Positions 16,313-25,365 are shown, counted from the first letter of the stretch. The stretch is 56,753 nucleotides of DNA from Sphingomonas sp. CCH9-E2 (GCF_001557215.1 NZ_LSJM01000132.1:1-56753); one strand, 5' to 3'. Numbers and translations: made by a program. Notes: generated by a model not told the origin, from the letters alone.

Positions 16313-17001
16313 CCGGACGCCGATGCTCCCCAGACAGGGTCCTCGAACCCGGCCATAAACGCCGAATGGCGCGCCAGTTCCTCTGCGCTCGGCGCAAAAA
16401 TGCGCGCCGGGCGAATATTGCCCTTAGCCGAAGCGACCGTGATCCGGTCAGGCCCGGTAGATTCACCCACCGCCAGCCCCAGCGCGATCTGCCGCCCGCC
16501 GGTCAGTTCGATGAACACCTGCGCGAGCAGTTGCGCGTCGAGCAATGCGCCGTGCAGCTCGCGCGCCGACAGGTCGACGCCATAGCGCACGCACAGAGCG
16601 TCGAGCGTATGCTTGGCGCCCGGATGCTTGGCCCGCGCGATCTGCAGCGTGTCGACGATGCGGTCGACCGGTAGCTGCGCGCGCCCGCACGCGCCCAGCT
16701 CACCGTTCATGAAGCCCAGGTCGAACATCGCATTGTGGGCGATCAGCGGACAGTCGCCCAGAAACTCGATCAGCTCGTCGCAAATTTCGTGAAAGCGCGG
16801 CTTGTCGGCCAGGAATGCCTCGGACAAGCCATGCACCGCAAACGCCTCGACCGGCATGTCGCGGTCGGGGTTCAGATAGCGATGGAAATGCCGCCCGGTC
16901 GGCACGCGGTTGATCAGCTCCACACAGCCAATCTCCACCAGCCGGTGCCCGGCGCTGTAGCTCAGGCCGGTTGTTTCGGTGTCGAACACGATTTCGCGCA
17001 T
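16309..17001 (-). CDS. dnaQ: DNA polymerase III epsilon subunit (proofreading)
   Basis: This 230-residue 3'-5' exonuclease belongs to the DEDDh family. Motif Exo I is FDTETTGL (Asp7, Glu9), Exo II is PLIAHNAMFDLGF and Exo III is HGALLDAQLLAQVF. The C-terminal stretch after about residue 180 is the short polymerase-binding tail. It proofreads for the replicative polymerase. It is the last gene of the ppsR-maf-aroE-coaE-dnaQ operon, conserved beside alphaproteobacterial origins, and starts 7 bases after coaE ends. Confidence 0.96.
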   Translation of the reverse strand: MREIVFDTETTGLSYSAGHRLVEIGCVELINRVPTGRHFHRYLNPDRDMPVEAFAVHGLSEAFLADKPRFHEICDELIEFLGDCPLIAHNAMFDLGFMNGELGACGRAQLPVDRIVDTLQIARAKHPGAKHTLDALCVRYGVDLSARELHGALLDAQLLAQVFIELTGGRQIALGLAVGESTGPDRITVASAKGNIRPARIFAPSAEELARHSAFMAGFEDPVWGASASG

Positions 17002-17008
17002 GCCCGTC

Positions 17009-17605
17009 TTATCCGCCCGTTTGGCGCGTGAGGCAAGCGATCACCGCCGCAACTTCGGCGCGCGTCGCCTCTTTCGTCGTGCCGGTATCGATCACGAAAT
17101 CCGCCCGCGCGCGCTTCTCCGCATCGGGCATCTGCCGCGCCAGGATCGACTCGAACCGCTCGAACGTCATCCCCGGCCGCGCGAGCACGCGCGCCCGCTG
17201 CACCTCGGCCGGAGCGGACACGACGACGATCTTGTCGACCTGTCGCCACCCGCCGGCTTCGAACAGCAGGGGCACGTCCAGCAGCACCAGCGGTTTGTCG
17301 GCATTGGCCTTGAGAAATTCATTGCGCGCATGGGCGACAGCGGGGTGGACGATCCCCTCCAGCCGCTTGAACGCCTCCGGGTTCCCGAACACCGCCTCGC
17401 CCAGCAGCGTGCGGTCGACCCCCAAGTCGGTCGTCGTGTCGGGAAACTCGGCCTCGATTCTCCCGACCAGCGCGCCGCCCGGCCCCTGCAGCCGGTGCAC
17501 CTCGGCATCGGCATCGAACACCGGCACCCCCGCCTCGGCAAACATCGCCGCGACCGTGGACTTGCCCATGCCGATCGAACCGGTGAGGCCGAGGACAAGG
17601 CTCAT
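17009..17605 (-). CDS. coaE: dephospho-CoA kinase
   Basis: CoaE phosphorylates the 3' hydroxyl of dephospho-CoA, the last step of coenzyme A synthesis. The 198-residue protein has the P-loop GSIGMGKS at residues 9-16, the CoA-domain [10 protein letters not shown] and [11 protein letters not shown] segments, and a lid with RARVLARPG. Length is normal. The ATG overlaps the aroE stop as ATGA, so the two are translationally coupled. Confidence 0.96.
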   Translation of the reverse strand: MSLVLGLTGSIGMGKSTVAAMFAEAGVPVFDADAEVHRLQGPGGALVGRIEAEFPDTTTDLGVDRTLLGEAVFGNPEAFKRLEGIVHPAVAHARNEFLKANADKPLVLLDVPLLFEAGGWRQVDKIVVVSAPAEVQRARVLARPGMTFERFESILARQMPDAEKRARADFVIDTGTTKEATRAEVAAVIACLTRQTGG

Positions 17606-18426
17606 TTCAGCAGCAGCGCCCGCAATTCGGCATCATGCTCGCGCGGCGCCGCTTTGCCAAAGAACAGCTCAAACGCCAGCGCCGCCTGGCCGATGAGCAT
17701 CTCCAACCCGTCGACCGTCTCCAGCCCGCGCGCCCGCGCCGCCGCCAGCAGCCCGGTCTCGAGCGGCGCATAGACCGCGTCATAGACCAGCGCATCCTCA
17801 GGCAGGTTGGACAGGTCGAGGTCGAGCGGCGGATGCCCGACCATCCCCAGCGAACTGGCATTGACCAGCAGTGCGACCGGCGGGATCGGCGCATCGAGCG
17901 CCACCACATCGCCCTTCAAGCCGAAGGTCGCGAGCAACCCCATCGCCTTCAACGGCGACCGGTTGAGGATCGTCACAGGGCCGACCCCCGCCCGTGCCAG
18001 CGCGAACAGGATCGCCCGCGCCGCGCCGCCTGCACCGACCACCGCGACCGGCGCGCCCTCCAGGTCGAAGTCCGAAATTGGCGCATAGAATCCTGCGGCA
18101 TCGGTGTTGGTCCCGATCAGCGCACCGTCCGCCCCGCGAAACACGGTGTTGATCGCGCCGATCGAATCCCGCACGCCGCCCGGATCGGGCACGTGATCGA
18201 GCGCCGCCACCTTGTGCGGCGCGGTGATGTTGCACCCGCGCCAGTCGGGATCGTCACGCCGCGCGGCGAAAAAGTCGCCCAGCCCCTCGGGCGTCACCAG
18301 CGTCTTTTCATAGCGCGCCTCGATCCCGAGCTTGTCGATCCAGAAGCCATGGATCAGCGGCGATTTGGACTGTGCAATCGGGTCGCCGATCACTTCTGCA
18401 TGAGGGGGGGCATGGGGAATGGTCAT
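17602..18426 (-). CDS. aroE: shikimate dehydrogenase
   Basis: AroE reduces 3-dehydroshikimate to shikimate with NADPH in aromatic amino acid synthesis. The 274-residue protein has the substrate motif [10 protein letters not shown] (from Ser20), the catalytic Lys72 in NITAPHK, the NADP-binding loop [10 protein letters not shown], and the C-terminal [20 protein letters not shown] helix ([17 protein letters not shown]). The ATG at 18426 overlaps the maf stop as ATGA and gives the standard N terminus; longer in-frame extensions have no family support. Confidence 0.96.
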   Translation of the reverse strand: MTIPHAPPHAEVIGDPIAQSKSPLIHGFWIDKLGIEARYEKTLVTPEGLGDFFAARRDDPDWRGCNITAPHKVAALDHVPDPGGVRDSIGAINTVFRGADGALIGTNTDAAGFYAPISDFDLEGAPVAVVGAGGAARAILFALARAGVGPVTILNRSPLKAMGLLATFGLKGDVVALDAPIPPVALLVNASSLGMVGHPPLDLDLSNLPEDALVYDAVYAPLETGLLAAARARGLETVDGLEMLIGQAALAFELFFGKAAPREHDAELRALLLK

Positions 18427-19010
18427 GACGTCAACTGGCCTCTGGTCCGCAGATAATCGAGGATGTTGAGCAACGGCATCCCCAGGATGGTGTAGTGGCT
18501 GCCCTCGATCCGGCTGAACAGCTGCACCCCCGGCCCCTCGACCCGATAGCAGCCGACACAGCCCGAAATCGCCGGCCATTCGGCGTCGAGATATTCGGCG
18601 ATGAACGCGTCCGACAGCGGCCGCACCCACAGCCGCGCGCGATCGACATGCCGCCACAGCGCTTGGCCATTCTCCGCAATCACCGCGGCGCTGTAGAGAT
18701 CGTGGCGCTTGCCCGACAACAGCTTCAGATGGCGCTCGGCGTCCGCGCGGTCGACCGGCTTGTCGAGCAAGGTTCCATCCTCGATCGCCACCACCGAATC
18801 TCCACCCAGCACCAAGGTGCCGGGCACCCGCTGGCTGACCTTCAATGCCTTCATCTCGGCCAGCGCATCGGCCAAGTCGCGCGGCGCAACTTCGCCAAGG
18901 CTCGCCTTGACCGCCTCTTCGTCGACCAAAGCCGGCAGCGCTTCGTGCGCCACGCCCGCGGCGGTCAGCATCGCGCGCCGCGACGCGCTGGTCGAAGCGA
19001 GCACGATCAT
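18423..19010 (-). CDS. maf: Maf-family nucleoside triphosphate pyrophosphatase
   Basis: Maf proteins hydrolyse non-canonical or methylated nucleoside triphosphates and thereby sanitise the nucleotide pool. The 195-residue protein opens with the signature ASTSASRRAML. It contains VLGGDSVV (catalytic Asp region), KPVDRADAERHLKLLSGKRH and the C-terminal GSHYTILGMPL motif. Both ends overlap neighbours by four bases (ATGA with ppsR upstream and aroE downstream), placing it firmly within the origin-flanking operon. Confidence 0.95.
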   Translation of the reverse strand: MIVLASTSASRRAMLTAAGVAHEALPALVDEEAVKASLGEVAPRDLADALAEMKALKVSQRVPGTLVLGGDSVVAIEDGTLLDKPVDRADAERHLKLLSGKRHDLYSAAVIAENGQALWRHVDRARLWVRPLSDAFIAEYLDAEWPAISGCVGCYRVEGPGVQLFSRIEGSHYTILGMPLLNILDYLRTRGQLTS

Positions 19011-19828
19011 GCGCGGCCTCCCGCCGTCACCCGCTCATTGGCCATGGTGATGATCGCCGCCGCCGTCTCCTCGATCGATCGCCGGGTCACGTCGATCACC
19101 GGCCAGCCATTATCGGCGAACATGCGCCGGGCATAGGCGACCTCCTTCTGCACCGCTTCCTGCTCGACATAGCTGGTCTCGTCCTGCTGGTTGAGCGCGA
19201 GCAGCCGGTTGCGCCGCACCTGGATCAGCCGCTCGGGGCTGGTGGTCAGCCCGACCACCATCGGGTTCTTGAGCGAGAACAGCAGGTCGGGCGGGGGCGA
19301 TTGCGGCACGATCGGGATGTTGGCGACCTTGAACCCGCGATTGGCGAGGTAGATCGATGTCGGCGTCTTCGACGTGCGCGACACCCCGGCGAGCACGATG
19401 TCCGCCTCCTCCCAATTCTCCCAATTGACGCCATCGTCATGCGCAATGGTGAACTGGATCGCATCGACGCGCGCGAAATAGGCGGCGTCGAGCATATGCT
19501 GCCGCCCCGGCCGCGCCTTCATCTCCTGTCCCAACAAATTGGACAGCGCATGGTTGACCGGGTCGAGCGGCGCCACGGCAGGCAGGCCGATCGCGCGGCA
19601 CCGCGTCTCGAGCTGGCGACGGATCTCCGGGTTCACCAGCGTGAAGATGACGAGGCCGGGATTCTGCGCGATCTCCGCCAGAATCCGCTCGAGATGCGTT
19701 TCGCTGCGCACCATCGGCCAGAAGTGCCGCAGCACCTCGACATCGTCGAACTGCGCGAGCGCCGCCTTGGCGATATTCTCCAGCGTCTCGCCGGTGGAAT
19801 CCGACAGGAGATGAAGGTGCAGTTTCAC
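19007..19828 (-). CDS. ppsR: PPDK regulatory kinase/phosphorylase (DUF299)
   Basis: This 273-residue protein of the PpsR/RP1 family reversibly phosphorylates, with ADP, the regulatory Thr of pyruvate phosphate dikinase or PEP synthase. The N-terminal LHLHLLSDSTGETLENIAKAA is the family hallmark, and the P-loop-like GVSRTSKTPTS is at residues 148-158. The GTG start at 19828 is chosen because the family begins at KLHLHLLSDS; a GGGAGGGG Shine-Dalgarno lies 5 bases upstream, inside a perfect hairpin. This gene borders the replication origin in many alphaproteobacteria, which fits the DnaA boxes upstream. Confidence 0.95.
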   Translation of the reverse strand: MKLHLHLLSDSTGETLENIAKAALAQFDDVEVLRHFWPMVRSETHLERILAEIAQNPGLVIFTLVNPEIRRQLETRCRAIGLPAVAPLDPVNHALSNLLGQEMKARPGRQHMLDAAYFARVDAIQFTIAHDDGVNWENWEEADIVLAGVSRTSKTPTSIYLANRGFKVANIPIVPQSPPPDLLFSLKNPMVVGLTTSPERLIQVRRNRLLALNQQDETSYVEQEAVQKEVAYARRMFADNGWPVIDVTRRSIEETAAAIITMANERVTAGGRA

Positions 19829-19833
19829 CGATT

Positions 19834-19855
19834 CCCCTCCCGCAAGCGGGAGGGG
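19834..19855. repeat. perfect 10-base inverted repeat containing the ppsR ribosome binding site
   Basis: Arms CCCCTCCCGC and GCGGGAGGGG flank two bases. In the ppsR mRNA the 3' arm is the Shine-Dalgarno sequence, five bases before the GTG. The same 22-base sequence occurs after parB at 31142-31163, so it is a dispersed repeat that may have supplied, and could sequester, the ppsR ribosome binding site. Confidence 0.75.
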
Positions 19856-19881
19856 AGAAGAGGCCGATTTCTGGACAGTTC

Positions 19882-19890
19882 TGTGGAAAA
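19882..19890 (-). promoter_or_regulatory. DnaA box (TTTTCCACA)
   Basis: The minus-strand 9-mer fits the relaxed DnaA consensus TTWTNCACA at every position. It is the box nearest ppsR within the proposed origin. Confidence 0.7.
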
Positions 19891-20004
19891 CATGGGGGAA
19901 ATCGCTAGCGCAACGCGCCGGACCCGCCAAGCGGGGGACTCTGTCCACGCTCCGGGTCATTCGTCCACAACCGCGCCCACAGCGGCGCGATCCGCTCCAC
20001 AGCC

Positions 20005-20013
20005 TGTGGATAA
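20005..20013 (-). promoter_or_regulatory. DnaA box (perfect TTATCCACA)
   Basis: This is an exact match to the strong DnaA box on the minus strand. A weaker plus-strand box (CGCTCCACA, 19993-20001) lies just beside it in opposite orientation, forming a head-to-head pair typical of origins. Confidence 0.85.
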
Positions 20014-20117
20014 TGGGGACAGCTGGATCGAATCGCGGCGGAATCCTGCGACTCCGCGCCGTCAATCTGTTGGCAGAATGGGGACGAACGCTTAAGCCCC
20101 AGCATCCACGCACCAAC

Positions 20118-20160
20118 ACACAACTACATCTTTCTAAGATTCTTCTTCTTATTTTTGTTG
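20118..20160. other. A/T-rich tract, candidate DNA-unwinding element
   Basis: From about 20118 to 20160 the sequence is the most A/T-rich in this part of the window. It includes TCTTCTTCTTATTTTTG, whose complement reads as AAG triplets, compatible with DnaA-trio-like single-strand contacts. It ends just before hemE, so it may also carry the hemE promoter. Confidence 0.6.
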
Positions 20161-20176
20161 AGAGACGGGCGACCCT

Positions 20177-21205
20177 GTGACTGCGAAAAAACTGCTCCGA
20201 GTGCTGTCAGGGGAACGGGTCGATGCCCCGCCGATGTGGCTCATGCGTCAGGCGGGACGCTATCTGCCGGAATATCGTGCGCTCCGGGCGGAGAAGGGCG
20301 GCTTTCTCGAGCTGGTCAACGACAGCGACGCCGCGGCCGAGGTGACGCTCCAGCCGATCCGCCGCTTTGGCTTCGACGGCGCGATCCTCTTCTCCGACAT
20401 TCTCGTCGTCCCCCACGCGCTCGGCCAGGATCTCTGGTTCGAAGCGGGGGAGGGGCCGCGTCTGGCACCCAAGCTCGTCGATACTGCGCTGGAAGCTCTC
20501 ACAGCGACGCCACAGCGGCTCGACCCCGTCTATGGCACCGTGACCCGCGTCGCCGCCGCCTTGCCGCCTGAGGTGACGTTTCTGGGCTTTGCAGGAAGTC
20601 CGTGGACCAACGCCACCTACATGGTGGCAGGGCAGGGCAGCCGCGACCAGAGCGAGACGCGCCGCATGGCCTATCGCGACCCGCAGGCGTTTCAGGCGAT
20701 CATCGACGCGATCGTCGCCATGACCATCGACTATCTTGCCGAACAGATCGCAGCGGGGGTCGAGGCGGTGCAGCTGTTCGACAGCTGGGCCGGATCGCTT
20801 TCGCCGGCACAGTTCGAACGCTGGGTGATCGCCCCCAATGCCGCGATCGTCACGGGGCTGCGCGAACGCTGTCCGCAGGCGAAGATCATCGGCTTCCCCA
20901 AGGGCGCGGGCGGCAAGCTCGCCGCCTATGCCCGCGAGACCGGGGTCGACGCGATCGGTCTCGATGAAACGGTCGATCCGGCCTGGGCCCATCGCGAACT
21001 CCCCGCCGGCATGCCGGTTCAGGGCAATCTCGATCCGCTCGCGCTGATCGCGGGCGGTGCCGAGCTTCAAGCCGCGGCCACGCGCGTGGTTGATGCCCTG
21101 CGCGACCGTCCCCATATCTTCAACCTGGGCCACGGCATTCAGCAGGACACGCCGATCGCCCATGTCGAACAGCTGATCGGCATCGTCCGGGGGACAGCAG
21201 CATGA
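20177..21205 (+). CDS. hemE: uroporphyrinogen decarboxylase
   Basis: HemE decarboxylates the four acetate side chains of uroporphyrinogen III to give coproporphyrinogen III in haem synthesis. The 342-residue protein has the signature PPMWLMRQAGRYLPEYRALR, the substrate-binding ILFSDILVVPHALG segment, and GFAGSPWT and GNLDP motifs. Translation begins at a GTG at 20177. It directly follows the proposed origin, transcribed away from it, and is coupled to hemJ by an ATGA overlap. Both end at a clear terminator. Confidence 0.97.
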   Translation: MTAKKLLRVLSGERVDAPPMWLMRQAGRYLPEYRALRAEKGGFLELVNDSDAAAEVTLQPIRRFGFDGAILFSDILVVPHALGQDLWFEAGEGPRLAPKLVDTALEALTATPQRLDPVYGTVTRVAAALPPEVTFLGFAGSPWTNATYMVAGQGSRDQSETRRMAYRDPQAFQAIIDAIVAMTIDYLAEQIAAGVEAVQLFDSWAGSLSPAQFERWVIAPNAAIVTGLRERCPQAKIIGFPKGAGGKLAAYARETGVDAIGLDETVDPAWAHRELPAGMPVQGNLDPLALIAGGAELQAAATRVVDALRDRPHIFNLGHGIQQDTPIAHVEQLIGIVRGTAA

Positions 21206-21657
21206 GCGGATTTCTGGCCGGCCTGTATCTGTGGACCAAGGCTGCGCACGTCATTTTCGTGATCTTCTGGATGGCGGGCCTGTTCATCCTGCCGCGCTAT
21301 CTCGTCCACCATCAGGAAGCACTGGCCGATCCGGTGCAGGCCAAGGCATGGACCGATCGCGAGACCAAGCTGCGCCGCGTGATCCTCACCCCCTCGCTGG
21401 TGATCGTGTGGCTGCTCGGCATTGCCCTGGCGATCAATCTCGGCCTGTTGGAGGGCGGCGCGGGTCTGGGCTGGCTCCATGCCAAGCTGCTGCTGGTCGT
21501 GCTGCTCTCCGGCTATCATGGCTGGGCCGTGGGCTATGCGAAGAAGCTGGCGGTAGGGCAGGGGTCGCTGACCTCGAAACAGCTGCGCATGGCCAATGAA
21601 ATCCCCGCGATCTTCGTCGCACTAATCGTCATCCTGGTGATCGTGAAACCCTTCTGA
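21202..21657 (+). CDS. hemJ: protoporphyrinogen oxidase HemJ
   Basis: HemJ is the membrane-bound, haem-containing protoporphyrinogen IX oxidase used by many alphaproteobacteria in place of HemG or HemY. The 151-residue protein has four predicted membrane helices. Conserved His lies in LWTKAAHVIFVIFWMAGLF, with LPRYLVHH and RVILTPSLVI after it and the second key region GWLHAKLLLVVLLSGYHGW. Its overlap with hemE places two haem pathway steps in one transcript. Confidence 0.95.
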   Translation: MSGFLAGLYLWTKAAHVIFVIFWMAGLFILPRYLVHHQEALADPVQAKAWTDRETKLRRVILTPSLVIVWLLGIALAINLGLLEGGAGLGWLHAKLLLVVLLSGYHGWAVGYAKKLAVGQGSLTSKQLRMANEIPAIFVALIVILVIVKPF

Positions 21658-21661
21658 CGCT

Positions 21662-21692
21662 TCCAACATACTTGTAATGTTGGATTTTATTT
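21662..21692 (+). terminator. intrinsic terminator of hemE-hemJ
   Basis: TCCAACAT (21662-21669) pairs perfectly with ATGTTGGA (21677-21684) across a seven-base loop and is followed by TTTTATTT. It starts four bases after the hemJ stop codon. Confidence 0.88.
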
Positions 21693-21979
21693 GTTGTCCT
21701 CGGACGGCATCCTTGGATGCCGCTCTTTGACCGTTTGAACCCTGTCATTCGATGACGCGTCGATGGTGTCACATTGGCGCCTCACCGTCGCTTCCGCGTC
21801 GTAAAGTGCCTGATGCGGTCGTGTCAGTGTCGCGCAGGCGGTGACTCGATGTCGCCCATGTGTCGCGCTGGTGTCGCGTCGCAGTTGCGTCCCCGCCCGG
21901 AACCGGGCGCGAACCCGCCCAGTTCGCCGCAAACCCGCGTATTTCTGTCAGTCTGTCAGCTTCGCGGCAGTCTGACCGC
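21693..21979. other. repeat-rich spacer upstream of the rho promoter
   Basis: This non-coding stretch has a perfect hairpin CGGCATCC-TT-GGATGCCG (21705-21722) with only a weak T-run. GTGTC(GC) motifs recur at 21766, 21821, 21827, 21860 and 21871. A second perfect hairpin CGCCCGG-AA-CCGGGCG is at 21894-21909, and an adjacent direct repeat TCTGTCAG is at 21944-21959. No start codon with a plausible protein is visible. It may carry regulatory sites for rho or a short RNA; nothing here is identifiable by family. Confidence 0.5.
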
Positions 21980-22008
21980 TTGACTTGCCACAGGGCGAAT
22001 CCTAATCC
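21980..22008 (+). promoter_or_regulatory. probable rho promoter
   Basis: TTGACT (21980-21985), a 17-base spacer and TAATCC (22003-22008) make a good sigma-70-type promoter. Transcription would begin near 22015, giving a leader of about 115 bases before the rho start. That leader is C-rich and G-poor in places (22080-22115), a feature of rut sites, as expected if rho is autoregulated by its own product. Confidence 0.6.
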
Positions 22009-22128
22009 GCTCGGGTCGCGTCGACGTTCCGGCGGCGGCCCGGCATCCCTCCTTTTTTCCTCAAGCCATCGCCTCCCGCGCGTCCCAACGCCCGAAATCC
22101 CCCCGCGATCGCCAGACGGACTTCTCCC

Positions 22129-23385
<1,257 letters not shown>

Positions 23386-23408
23386 TCGGCCAGGGGGTTT
23401 AGCCGCAT

Positions 23409-24086
23409 ATGCAGGAAATTTGGGGCCATATCGTCGCCGACTTTGCCGGCCTGTTCTCAGGCAGCGGATCGGCGTGGCTGGCGTTCGGCCAGGTCATTCT
23501 GATCGACATCGTCCTGGCAGGCGACAATGCGATCGTCATCGGCGCACTCGCCGCAGGTCTGCCCGCGGATCAGCGCAAGAAGGTCATCCTGATCGGCATC
23601 GTCGCCGCGCTGATCCTGCGCATCGGCTTTGCGCTGGTCGTGACCCAACTGCTGCAGGTGATCGGTCTGGTCTTTGCCGGCGGTGTCCTGCTGCTGTGGG
23701 TCGCATGGAAGATGTGGCGCGAAATCGGCCATGGCGGCGAAAGCGCCGGTTCGCCCGAGATCGAGGGCGACGAGCATTCGGGCGTGAAGCCCGCCAAGAG
23801 CTTCGCCAGCGCCGCCTGGGCCGTTGCGGTCGCCGACGTGTCGATGAGCCTCGACAACGTTCTCGCCGTCGCCGGCGCGGCGCGCGATCATCCGGGCATC
23901 CTGATGGTCGGCCTGGTCATTGCGGTCGCACTGATGGGCGTCGCGGCGAACATCATCGCCAAATATATCGAGCGCTACCGCTGGATCGCGTGGATCGGTC
24001 TGCTGGTGATCGTCTATGTCGCGGGGTCGATGATCTACACCGGGATCACCGACCAGGAAATCGGTCTGCTTCAGCTCTTCCGCTAA
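23409..24086 (+). CDS. TerC-family (YjbE-like) membrane protein
   Basis: This 225-residue TerC-family protein has about seven membrane helices. Two conserved acidic membrane motifs are present: DIVLAGDNAIVIG in helix 1-2 and ADVSMSLDNVLAVAG in the second half. Both halves carry the Asp-Asn pair thought to bind divalent metal. Family members are implicated in tellurium resistance or manganese export to metallate exported proteins; the YjbE branch is the closest by its pattern. The gene ends at a strong bidirectional terminator. Confidence 0.9.
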   Translation: MQEIWGHIVADFAGLFSGSGSAWLAFGQVILIDIVLAGDNAIVIGALAAGLPADQRKKVILIGIVAALILRIGFALVVTQLLQVIGLVFAGGVLLLWVAWKMWREIGHGGESAGSPEIEGDEHSGVKPAKSFASAAWAVAVADVSMSLDNVLAVAGAARDHPGILMVGLVIAVALMGVAANIIAKYIERYRWIAWIGLLVIVYVAGSMIYTGITDQEIGLLQLFR

Positions 24087-24103
24087 GCAACTGATCTAAA
24101 AAG

Positions 24104-24142
24104 AAAAGGGGCGGCATTCACCGGAATGCCGCCCCTTTTTTT
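24104..24142. terminator. strong bidirectional intrinsic terminator
   Basis: AAAAGGGGCGGCATTC (24104-24119) is perfectly complementary to GAATGCCGCCCCTTTT (24124-24139) around an ACCG loop. Runs of A on the left and T on the right let it serve both terC (plus) and the dienelactone hydrolase gene (minus). Confidence 0.95.
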
Positions 24143-24143
24143 G

Positions 24144-24836
24144 TCAGCCGATATGTTCGGCGAAAAAGGCCTCGGTCCGGCTGTCGGCCAGCTGCGCCGC
24201 GGCCTCCGACCGGCGCTTGCCCATCTCGGTGGCAAAGCCGTGATCCTCGCCGGGATAGTCGTGGAGCGTTACCTTGGGGTGATCGTCCAATCCTTCGTGC
24301 ATTGCCGCCTGAACCGGAGCCGGCACGAACCCGTCCTCTCCGGCAATGTGCAGCATCAGCGGATTGGCGATGGCGTGCTTCTCACCCAACAGGCCGTCGA
24401 CGCCCACCGCATAATAGCCGACACTGGCGTCGCTGTCGGTCCGCGCCGCGGTCATGAAAGCGAGGCGCCCGCCCAAGCAATAACCGGTGACCCCGACCTT
24501 GCCGCCACTCGCGTCCCGCGCCGCGCGGATCGTCGCCTCGATATCGGCAACGCCCTTGTCCTGATCGAACTTGCCCATCCAGTCGAGCGCCTGCTTGAAC
24601 TCTGCCTCGACATCGGGATCCAGCTCGATTCCGGGCTGCAGGCGCCAGAACAGGTCCGGCGCGAACGCGACATAGCCGAGCGAAGCGAAATGATCGCATT
24701 TGCGCCGGATGCCCTCATTCACGCCGAAGATTTCCTGGATGACCACGATGGCACCGCGCGGCGTGCCCGCCGGGTCGGCGCGATAGGCGGCAAAGCTGCC
24801 GCTGCCGTCGATTGCCGCAATCTCGATACTCGCCAT
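24144..24836 (-). CDS. dienelactone hydrolase family protein
   Basis: This 230-residue alpha/beta hydrolase has the dienelactone hydrolase triad. The nucleophile Cys lies in GVTGYCLGGRLAF, Asp in HIAGEDGFVPAP and His in YPGEDHGFATE. IVVIQEIFGVNEGIRR forms the oxyanion region with the conserved Glu. Such enzymes open dienelactones in chlorocatechol breakdown, but many family members have other ester substrates and no catechol genes are present. The ATG at 24836 was chosen because AAGGAG lies just upstream. It follows ogt by 14 bases, so they are co-transcribed. Confidence 0.92.
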   Translation of the reverse strand: MASIEIAAIDGSGSFAAYRADPAGTPRGAIVVIQEIFGVNEGIRRKCDHFASLGYVAFAPDLFWRLQPGIELDPDVEAEFKQALDWMGKFDQDKGVADIEATIRAARDASGGKVGVTGYCLGGRLAFMTAARTDSDASVGYYAVGVDGLLGEKHAIANPLMLHIAGEDGFVPAPVQAAMHEGLDDHPKVTLHDYPGEDHGFATEMGKRRSEAAAQLADSRTEAFFAEHIG

Positions 24837-24850
24837 GATACGCTCCTTGT

Positions 24851-25315
24851 TCAGCGGTAACGCTGCTCGTGGTCGAGCAGCCATGATTTGGTCGCGGGGC
24901 CGTCTCCCGCCGAATAGCTTCCCAGCGCGCCGCCGGCCGCGGTCACCCTGTGACATGGAATGATGACGGGCAGTGGGTTGCGCGCACACAGTTGCCCGAT
25001 CGCGCGCGGCCCCGACCGGAGCCGCCGGGCCAGTTCGCCATAGCTCGCGGTCTCGCCATAGCGCAGCGCGATCAGCCCGTCGCGCAACTCTCCCCCGCGC
25101 GGCGATGCCATCGGGGGGAGCGGGAGGTCGAACTCTTTGAGATCGCCCGCGAAATACGCCAACAGCTGCTCCGCCGCGGCGCGAACCGGCGCGCTTCGAC
25201 CCGCATAGCGCTGCCCCTGCGCCCCCATGGTCACGCGCAGCACGCTGTTTTCATCCCCGTCGATCCGCACCGGGCCGATGGGCGTTGCGATCAAGGCATG
25301 GTCGCGCGCATACAT
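24851..25315 (-). CDS. ogt: methylated-DNA--protein-cysteine methyltransferase
   Basis: This 154-residue suicide repair protein removes O6-alkyl groups from guanine onto its own cysteine. The active-site motif is PVIIPCHRVTAAGGALGSYS, preceded by the helix-turn-helix (GETASYGELARRLRSGPRAIGQLCARNP). The N-terminal half is the RNase-H-like Ogt domain. The ATG at 25315 gives the usual MYARDHALIATPIG opening; an in-frame ATG 12 codons earlier is possible. It is divergent from DUF6489 with 50 bases between starts. Confidence 0.92.
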   Translation of the reverse strand: MYARDHALIATPIGPVRIDGDENSVLRVTMGAQGQRYAGRSAPVRAAAEQLLAYFAGDLKEFDLPLPPMASPRGGELRDGLIALRYGETASYGELARRLRSGPRAIGQLCARNPLPVIIPCHRVTAAGGALGSYSAGDGPATKSWLLDHEQRYR

Positions 25316-25365
25316 GGGATGAGCGTAGGGCAGGGGATGCCGTCGGCTCAAGCGGAGAAGAGCGA

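Larger units (their letters stand above)
19829..20176. other. probable chromosomal replication origin (oriC)
   Basis: These 348 non-coding bases separate divergent ppsR and hemE, exactly where oriC lies in Caulobacter and Rickettsia. They hold one perfect DnaA box (minus-strand TTATCCACA, 20005-20013) and one relaxed-consensus box (minus-strand TTTTCCACA, 19882-19890). Weaker boxes are TCGTCCACA (19961-19969), CGCTCCACA (19993-20001) and GCATCCACG (20102-20110). An A/T-rich tract next to hemE is a candidate unwinding element. AATGGGGAC is repeated directly at 20012 and 20077. A partial IHF-like match (TCAAnnnnTTG) lies at 20062-20072. Position plus boxes make this strong; initiation itself is inferred. 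Confidence 0.85.

Noticed and set aside
18427..18657. Longer N terminus for AroE
   Set aside because: It would overlap most of the 3' end of maf and has no counterpart in AroE proteins; the ATGA-coupled start at 18426 fits.
21766..21880. Possible CRISPR-like or tandem array of GTGTC motifs
   Set aside because: Spacing is irregular and the motif is only five bases, so there are no repeat-spacer units. It is kept only as a possible protein-binding array.
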